Shown here: positions 33,050-37,180 of the stretch, one piece after another
Layout of the letters: every line of letters begins with the position of its first letter
How positions within the stretch are numbered: the first letter of the stretch is position 1
DNA from: CAYPZL01 sp964415045
GTDB lineage: Bacteria; Planctomycetota; Phycisphaerae; Sedimentisphaerales; Anaerobacaceae
Direction of reading: 5' to 3'
Length of the DNA stretch: 37,180 bases
Assembly (NCBI GenBank): GCA_964415045.1
Contig: CAYPZL010000032.1
Location: 1-37,180, forward strand
Notes under the pieces: model-generated
The model's database searches: none
Seen by the model: only the letters and a program-made list of their open reading frames with translations
Told to the model about the DNA's origin: nothing
Translations under genes and position numbers: made by a program

Positions 33050-34087
33050 TCACGCCTGCGCGCTCAGGCACATGTCCTTGAAGCGCAGCAGGCTCTCGGG
33101 CGGGGTGTCGTAGGTTACGCAGCCGCAGCCCCATACGAAGTTGTGCATGTTTCGGGATTTCCGGGCCAATTGATCGATCGATTCCTGCAGGGTGTCCCAC
33201 TCCTGTCGCTCGATCAGTTTCGGGTCGACGCAGCCGCGAATGATAATGTCCGTCCCAGCGGTCCGGGACTTGATCAGATCGAAATCGGCCTTGTAATCCA
33301 CCGCCATCAGAGACGTACCGACCTCGATGAAGAAATCGACCAGCAGGTTGATATTGCCGCCCATGATCACCGCCGCCGGCTCCGTGCTGTAGCCGTCTGC
33401 GATCATGTCGATCACCTGGCGGTTGTACGGCACCACGTACTCCCGAAATAGATCGGGGCTGATCAAGGGGATCGTCGCCCACGATTCGTACAGGTTGACG
33501 CCGCACCCCGCCCCGGACAGCCGAGCGGCCTGCTGCTTCGATAGCTCGGTGGTGTGCTCCAGCAGCCGGTGAACCAGCGCCGGATTCTCGATCGTGTCCA
33601 TGATCAACTGCTCGAACCCCCGCAATTCCACCGCCTGCGAGAAGGGCCCGCTCATGCACCCGTAGACCCAGACCTCCTCGCCGATCTCCTCATAGACCCG
33701 TCGGCACGCCTCCTCGATCACGCCCAACCGATTGGCCGCGTCCGCCTGCGGAATGGGCAGCCCTTCGATCTCGGGCAAGCTCGCATCCGCCAGAGGGTGG
33801 GTCTTGACGCCGGGAATAGAGCCATGCTCGCCTTCGCTGAGCCGGCATCCGAACGCTTCCGGCTCGATATTGTAGATGTCAATGCCGACCGTCACGATGT
33901 CATGCTGATAGAGCTCGTACGCTTTCAGCGCCGCCTGGGCCATCAGCCCGGCGTCGCGACTTGCCGGGCCCGGCGTCCGGCGGATCAGACGGGCGCCGTG
34001 CTCATAAACGGAAGGGACAAAGGGAACTCGATCCGGAGCTTGTCCCGTCCGGACGCGATCCATCCTCTCTAGGTTCGTCAATGTCAT
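33050..34087 (-). CDS. Uroporphyrinogen decarboxylase (URO-D/MtaA) family protein in a sugar operon
   Basis: The 345-residue cytoplasmic TIM-barrel protein opens with MTLTNLERMDRVRTGQAPDR and shows later family positions GPFSQAVELRGFEQLIMDT and GCGCVTYDTPPESL. True heme-pathway URO-D is unlikely in this context. In methyltransferase members (MtaA, CmuA) a zinc-binding HxCGN motif occurs mid-protein; here the corresponding stretch reads AVIMGGNINLL, without the His and Cys. This argues against standard methylcobamide chemistry. No corrinoid protein gene is adjacent. Starts 11 bp after the Gfo/Idh/MocA gene; GGGGGT precedes the ATG. Its exact reaction is unknown; a role in breaking down a modified sugar is inferred. 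Confidence 0.88.
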   Translation of the reverse strand: MTLTNLERMDRVRTGQAPDRVPFVPSVYEHGARLIRRTPGPASRDAGLMAQAALKAYELYQHDIVTVGIDIYNIEPEAFGCRLSEGEHGSIPGVKTHPLADASLPEIEGLPIPQADAANRLGVIEEACRRVYEEIGEEVWVYGCMSGPFSQAVELRGFEQLIMDTIENPALVHRLLEHTTELSKQQAARLSGAGCGVNLYESWATIPLISPDLFREYVVPYNRQVIDMIADGYSTEPAAVIMGGNINLLVDFFIEVGTSLMAVDYKADFDLIKSRTAGTDIIIRGCVDPKLIERQEWDTLQESIDQLARKSRNMHNFVWGCGCVTYDTPPESLLRFKDMCLSAQA

Positions 34088-34098
34088 CGAAACCCCCG

Positions 34099-35448
34099 CT
34101 ACGCAGATGCAACCTCGATATCCAGCCCCCACGGGGCGCGGTAGGATCTGTGCAACATGCGATTGGCTTCGTCGTCGTTGACGAAACGTTCGACGTCGGG
34201 ATTCCACTGAAGCTTGCGGCCCAACTGGATCGCGATGTGGCCCAATTGGCACATGGAGCAGGTGCGATGGCCGACCTCGGCGTCCGCCATGGTTGGGGCG
34301 TTGTTCTTGATCCCGTAGAGGAAGTCCTCCTTGTCCTGCCGCTGGGGCAGGTGCAGGTCGCTGTCCTTGAGCTTCGTTCTCAGAATCGCCTTGTCACTGG
34401 CGCTGATCTGTCCGCCCAGCCACGGCGCGTGGATCCAGCCGTCCTCGCCCTCGACGCGCAGGAACGCGCCCTTGGCGGTGTGATAGTCCAGCACAACGCC
34501 GTCGGCGTAGCGATACTGGAGCTGGAAGTTCAGCAGGACGCCCCAGATCCCGGAGCCCGGCGCGGGGTACTGCCCCTTGCCTTCGACGCTCACCGGGCCC
34601 GTCCGCTCGCTGTCGTTGGCCTGCTGGGCGACGTCGACGGTGTGCGTGCCCCAGTTGGTCACCATGCCCTCGCACGTGTCGCGACAGCGCATCCAGCCCG
34701 GCCGGCCGTAGGAATGGGGCGGATGGACGCGGTCGACGGTATAGGGCTTCAGCGGCGCCGGGCCGACCCACATATCGTAGTCCAACTCCTCCGGGACCGG
34801 CATGGGATCCGCCTTCCCGCCCGCGATGTCTCCGGTGGGGACGCCGACTTCGATGCGTTTGACCTTTCCGATGTAACCGTTGCGGACCAGCTCGGCGGTC
34901 TTGTGCATGTACGAATCGGTGCGGCATTCGCTGTCGGTCCGGAACACGACGCCGTGCTTCTTGACCGCGTCGGCCAGCACCCGCCCCTCGGCCACGGAAA
35001 GGGTCAGGGGCTTCTCGCAACTGACGTGCTTGCCCCGGCGTACGGCCGCCAGCGAGATGGGCACGTGCCAGTGGTCCGGCGTCGAATTCATCACCGCGTC
35101 GATATCGTCACGGGCCACCACTTCGCGCCAGTCCGTATAGGCGCGGCAGTCGCTGTTCTTGTAGTGCTGGTCGACCGCCTGCCTGGCCCTGTCCAGCCGC
35201 CACTTGTCCACGTCGCAGACCGCCACAGCCTGCGCATCATCCGAATTGAGGAAGGGCTTGAGATTGGCGTACAGCGCCTGGCGCCCCATCCCGATCATAC
35301 CGACGGTGATGCGATTCGACGGGGCATTCTGCCCGAAGACCGACGACGGCACCACCGTTGGAAAAGCGGCCAGCGCGCCGGCCGCACCGAGCCCGCGGAG
35401 CATCTGCCGGCGGGTATACGTTGCACTTTGCTGCGGTGTCTTCTTCAT
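34099..35448 (-). CDS. Tat-exported Gfo/Idh/MocA-family oxidoreductase
   Basis: The 449-residue product has a twin-arginine signal (TRRQMLRGLGAAGALAAFP), so it is likely exported folded with its cofactor. The NAD(P)-binding Rossmann motif is ITVGMIGMGRQALYANL, and the conserved EKPL motif occurs as SCEKPLTLSVAEG. Members oxidise or epimerise sugars and cyclitols, and exported forms are common in Planctomycetota. The ATG (35448) overlaps the stop of the upstream isomerase gene as ATGA, and AAAGGA sits at a good distance, so translation is probably coupled. It is followed after 11 bp by the URO-D-family gene. Confidence 0.94.
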   Translation of the reverse strand: MKKTPQQSATYTRRQMLRGLGAAGALAAFPTVVPSSVFGQNAPSNRITVGMIGMGRQALYANLKPFLNSDDAQAVAVCDVDKWRLDRARQAVDQHYKNSDCRAYTDWREVVARDDIDAVMNSTPDHWHVPISLAAVRRGKHVSCEKPLTLSVAEGRVLADAVKKHGVVFRTDSECRTDSYMHKTAELVRNGYIGKVKRIEVGVPTGDIAGGKADPMPVPEELDYDMWVGPAPLKPYTVDRVHPPHSYGRPGWMRCRDTCEGMVTNWGTHTVDVAQQANDSERTGPVSVEGKGQYPAPGSGIWGVLLNFQLQYRYADGVVLDYHTAKGAFLRVEGEDGWIHAPWLGGQISASDKAILRTKLKDSDLHLPQRQDKEDFLYGIKNNAPTMADAEVGHRTCSMCQLGHIAIQLGRKLQWNPDVERFVNDDEANRMLHRSYRAPWGLDIEVASA

Positions 35449-36323
35449 GGAGTATGTCCTTTCTGCTGTGGATCGAGCGACGGTGAAAGCTCCTTCCAGG
35501 CTTTCATGGATCGCGTGAGATTCTCTCGCAGGTCCCCCTTGACGTTGTAGCATTGCAGGCCGACGGGCCCGGCGTAGCCGGCGTCTCGCAGTTGTGTCAG
35601 AAACGACCGCAGGTCGAACTCGCCTCGACCGAGCGGCTGGATCAGCTTGTCCCAGCCCCCTTCTCTGTCGGCCCCGTTGATGGAGACGAGGAACAGGCGC
35701 GACGCGGCTTCCTTGACGATCTCGCCGAGCCGGGCGGCGTTGCCGCTGCGCAGCTCGTGGCAGAGATTGATCGAGACGCCGAGGTTCTTGCGGCCGGCCA
35801 GCTTCACCAGACGCAAGGCATCTTCCGTCGTGGCGACGTAGAATCCGAAATGCGGGTACAGCGCGATCTTGACCCCGTGCCGGGCCGCGGCGTCGGCAAG
35901 CTCCCGCAGGACACGAGCGGCCTGCTCGTCGGTGGTCTGGCCCTGGACGGTCAGCCACAACATGGTCCCCGTCCCCTCGAGCTGCTTCATGGCCTCGACA
36001 AGCTCACGCGGGTACGCCTCCTCCCGGCCCGGATAACAGTGCACGTACAGGCTGAACACCCGCAAGCCCCGGGCCTTGAACGTCCGCAGCCGCTCGGCCA
36101 GATCGTCCGTACCGGTATAGCCGATCCCCGCATAGCCCAACTCCTTGAGGACGTCCGCCTGCTGCCGAGGCGACCACTGCCCCCGCCCCACCCCGTTATC
36201 GAACGCGAAGAACGGGGCCTTGGGCGCCCGCTTCTCCTTGCCGGGAGCCAGTCCCAGTGTGAGAATCAGGCTCAGTGAAAAACCCCAGAAGACCGTCATG
36301 CTCAGTTGACCGGTATAGTTCAT
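35445..36323 (-). CDS. Sugar phosphate isomerase/epimerase-family protein (xylose-isomerase-like TIM barrel), exported
   Basis: The 292-residue protein has a signal peptide (MTVFWGFSLSLILTLGLAPG) and an AP-endonuclease-2/xylose-isomerase-like barrel. Expected elements include ADVLKELGYAGIGYTGTDDL, VKIALYPHFGFY, LGVSINLCHELRSGN and the C-terminal AGYAGPVGLQCYN. Metal-binding positions seem partly present (His in YPHFGFY, His/Glu in CHEL). Such proteins isomerise or epimerise sugars and often pair with Gfo/Idh/MocA enzymes, as here. It is the first gene of the four-gene operon and overlaps the next by ATGA. The start at 36323 gives the best signal peptide, with GGGGAG upstream. Confidence 0.88.
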   Translation of the reverse strand: MNYTGQLSMTVFWGFSLSLILTLGLAPGKEKRAPKAPFFAFDNGVGRGQWSPRQQADVLKELGYAGIGYTGTDDLAERLRTFKARGLRVFSLYVHCYPGREEAYPRELVEAMKQLEGTGTMLWLTVQGQTTDEQAARVLRELADAAARHGVKIALYPHFGFYVATTEDALRLVKLAGRKNLGVSINLCHELRSGNAARLGEIVKEAASRLFLVSINGADREGGWDKLIQPLGRGEFDLRSFLTQLRDAGYAGPVGLQCYNVKGDLRENLTRSMKAWKELSPSLDPQQKGHTP

Positions 36324-36533
36324 AGTTCCACTCTCCCCTGGCCGGGCGCCGGCGGTATGCCCTCGCGCCCGCACGCACTGTGCCACGGTCCGGCACGCCG
36401 GCCCGTATCCGCCAGCAAACCTCTCACGACACCTTGCTCCAATCTTACAGGCAATACCATTGACCTACAGCCTATACGAATCATCCGACATATTCCATAC
36501 CGAACTTGTGCCCGCAACCGCCGGCGGCGTCGC

Positions 36534-36701
36534 TCAGGGCCACCAAGTCACGAAGTCGTCAAGACGGCAAGCACCCAATAAAATTGCAGAAACTCCATAG
36601 TCAATCCCAAGGTGCACGTCGGGGCCGTAGATGTACTTGCGCCGGAGCTCGTCGTTGCAAGCCGACGACAAAGACCGGACTCCTCCAAGGGCCAGACATC
36701 C
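36534..36701 (-). pseudogene. Short RHS/YD-repeat-like remnant
   Basis: This open stretch, read on the minus strand, contains NDELRRKYIYGPDVHLGID, which resembles the 'xLLRKYIYGPGID' motif of planctomycete RHS/YD-repeat proteins. It then runs into unrelated sequence and stops at 36534-36536. There is no start codon with a ribosome site. The last part overlaps a short-period stretch (CCAAGTCACGAAGTCGTCAA) like the CCAAGACACGAAG-type dispersed repeats. It looks like debris of a larger gene. The similarity is from memory and short, so this is tentative. Confidence 0.35.
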
Positions 36702-36728
36702 TCACTTGTCCGTCGAGGCTCCCTGCGA

Positions 36729-37154
36729 TCAGTTGTTGCCGCCAGGTAAAGGAAGGTCAAAGCTGTCAGTCATCAGAGTATGGTCCCAATTATCCCCAAA
36801 ATCCGTCTCAATGTTCCACACGCAGTGAAACCGCCCGTTATTATCGCTAGCTACCTGTAAATTAGTCGGCGGTTGATCCTCTAAACAGTATAGGTTGCCC
36901 TGCTCGTTGGCAACAAAGCGACCTGGCCCGTAAAAATCTTGTTGGTATTTCTCCCAGGGATTGCCCCGGTCAAAAGATACTTTAAAGAAGGTTTCTCCCG
37001 ATCGATTATACCAAGCCAAGTATACCCTCCCGGAGTCGTCAGCATAAATCTGGTAGAACGAATAATAACGTAGCCCCGAATCGTGCCGGTTAAGTAAACT
37101 CTTCTCACATACGTCTACCGGTAAGGTGCTAACTGAACTTTTGCAAAATGGAGA
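36729..37154 (-). pseudogene. C-terminal remnant of a BNR/propeller-like protein gene, truncated by the terminal repeat
   Basis: The frame is open from the terminal repeat to a stop at 36729-36731, about 141 codons, with no ATG start. It holds three similar strand-turn-strand units: IYADDSGRVYLAWYN, FVANEQGNLYCLED and ASDNNGRFHCVWN. These are typical of BNR/sialidase-like or NHL-like propeller blades. An in-frame stop within the repeat (37155-37157) closes it upstream. The base composition is clearly more AT-rich than the rest of the window. It is read as the 3' end of a larger gene cut by insertion of the repeat element. Confidence 0.6.
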
Positions 37155-37180
37155 TTAGGCTTACTTTAGGGAGGAAAAAT
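37133..37180. repeat. Inverted second copy of the structured terminal element (partial)
   Basis: CTGAACTTTTGCAAAA (37133-37148) leads into ATGGAGATTAGGCTTA (37148-37163), then CTTTAGGGAGGAAAAAT. From 37148 to the end this is the exact reverse complement of about 120-152, so the second copy is inverted relative to the first and runs off the window. The flanking half-repeat CTGAACTTTTGCAAAA completes the TTTTGCAAAACTC half at 149-161. Confidence 0.85.

Noticed and set aside
33050..34087. Heme-pathway hemE
   Set aside because: The context is a sugar operon and the sequence fits the broader URO-D/MtaA superfamily better than true uroporphyrinogen decarboxylase.

Overview
The window is a GC-rich bacterial segment with the gene content of a Planctomycetota bacterium, most likely a Phycisphaerae/Sedimentisphaerales-type lineage from an environmental genome. 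The evidence is indirect: a dockerin on a secreted beta-helix protein, repeated 'PMTWE' fibronectin-like modules, very large secreted esterases, Tat-exported Gfo/Idh/MocA oxidoreductases beside a uroporphyrinogen-decarboxylase-family gene and a secreted glycosidase, and several dispersed palindromic intergenic repeats. No rRNA, tRNA, CRISPR array, integrase or transposase was seen. Both ends lie in the same structured repeat, so this is probably a whole contig that broke at a repeat.

Region 1 (1-12.3 kb), nearly all on the minus strand. A structured inverted-repeat element (1-152) is followed by RNA ligase rtcB (301-1731). A 1418-residue secreted alpha/beta-hydrolase fusion comes next (1938-6194), then archease (6456-6905). 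Archease and RtcB work as a pair and are often adjacent; here the secreted esterase sits between them, bracketed by 19-bp inverted repeats. Upstream lie a secreted beta-helix/dockerin protein (7117-9441) and a secreted subtilase (9553-11793).

Region 2 (12.3-17.4 kb). A large MscK-like mechanosensitive channel on the plus strand converges on a class II Fic AMP-transferase. The fic promoter region holds an AT-rich cluster of five TTAGTAT/ATACTAA heptamers that look like an operator.

Region 3 (17.4-27.8 kb) is a coherent peptide-scavenging block: M20 dipeptidase, OPT oligopeptide transporter, an M2-like lipoprotein peptidase and a tricorn-type S41 protease on the minus strand, and a divergent POT peptide transporter. 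Together they could cut extracytoplasmic proteins, import the peptides and finish hydrolysis inside; the subtilase at 9.5-11.8 kb may feed the same route.

Region 4 (27.8-36.3 kb) holds a PfkB-family kinase, a DUF4186 protein with a SagB-type nitroreductase, and a glycogen-branching-like GH13 gene that has lost its catalytic barrel in frame. A four-gene sugar operon follows on the minus strand: TIM-barrel isomerase/epimerase, Gfo/Idh/MocA dehydrogenase, URO-D-family protein, GH71/99-like secreted glycosidase. The first two overlap by ATGA and the others are 11 and 27 bp apart.

Region 5 (36.3-37.18 kb) is visibly more AT-rich towards its right end. It carries two gene remnants, one with RHS-like sequence and one a BNR/propeller-like C-terminus, cut off by an inverted second copy of the terminal repeat.
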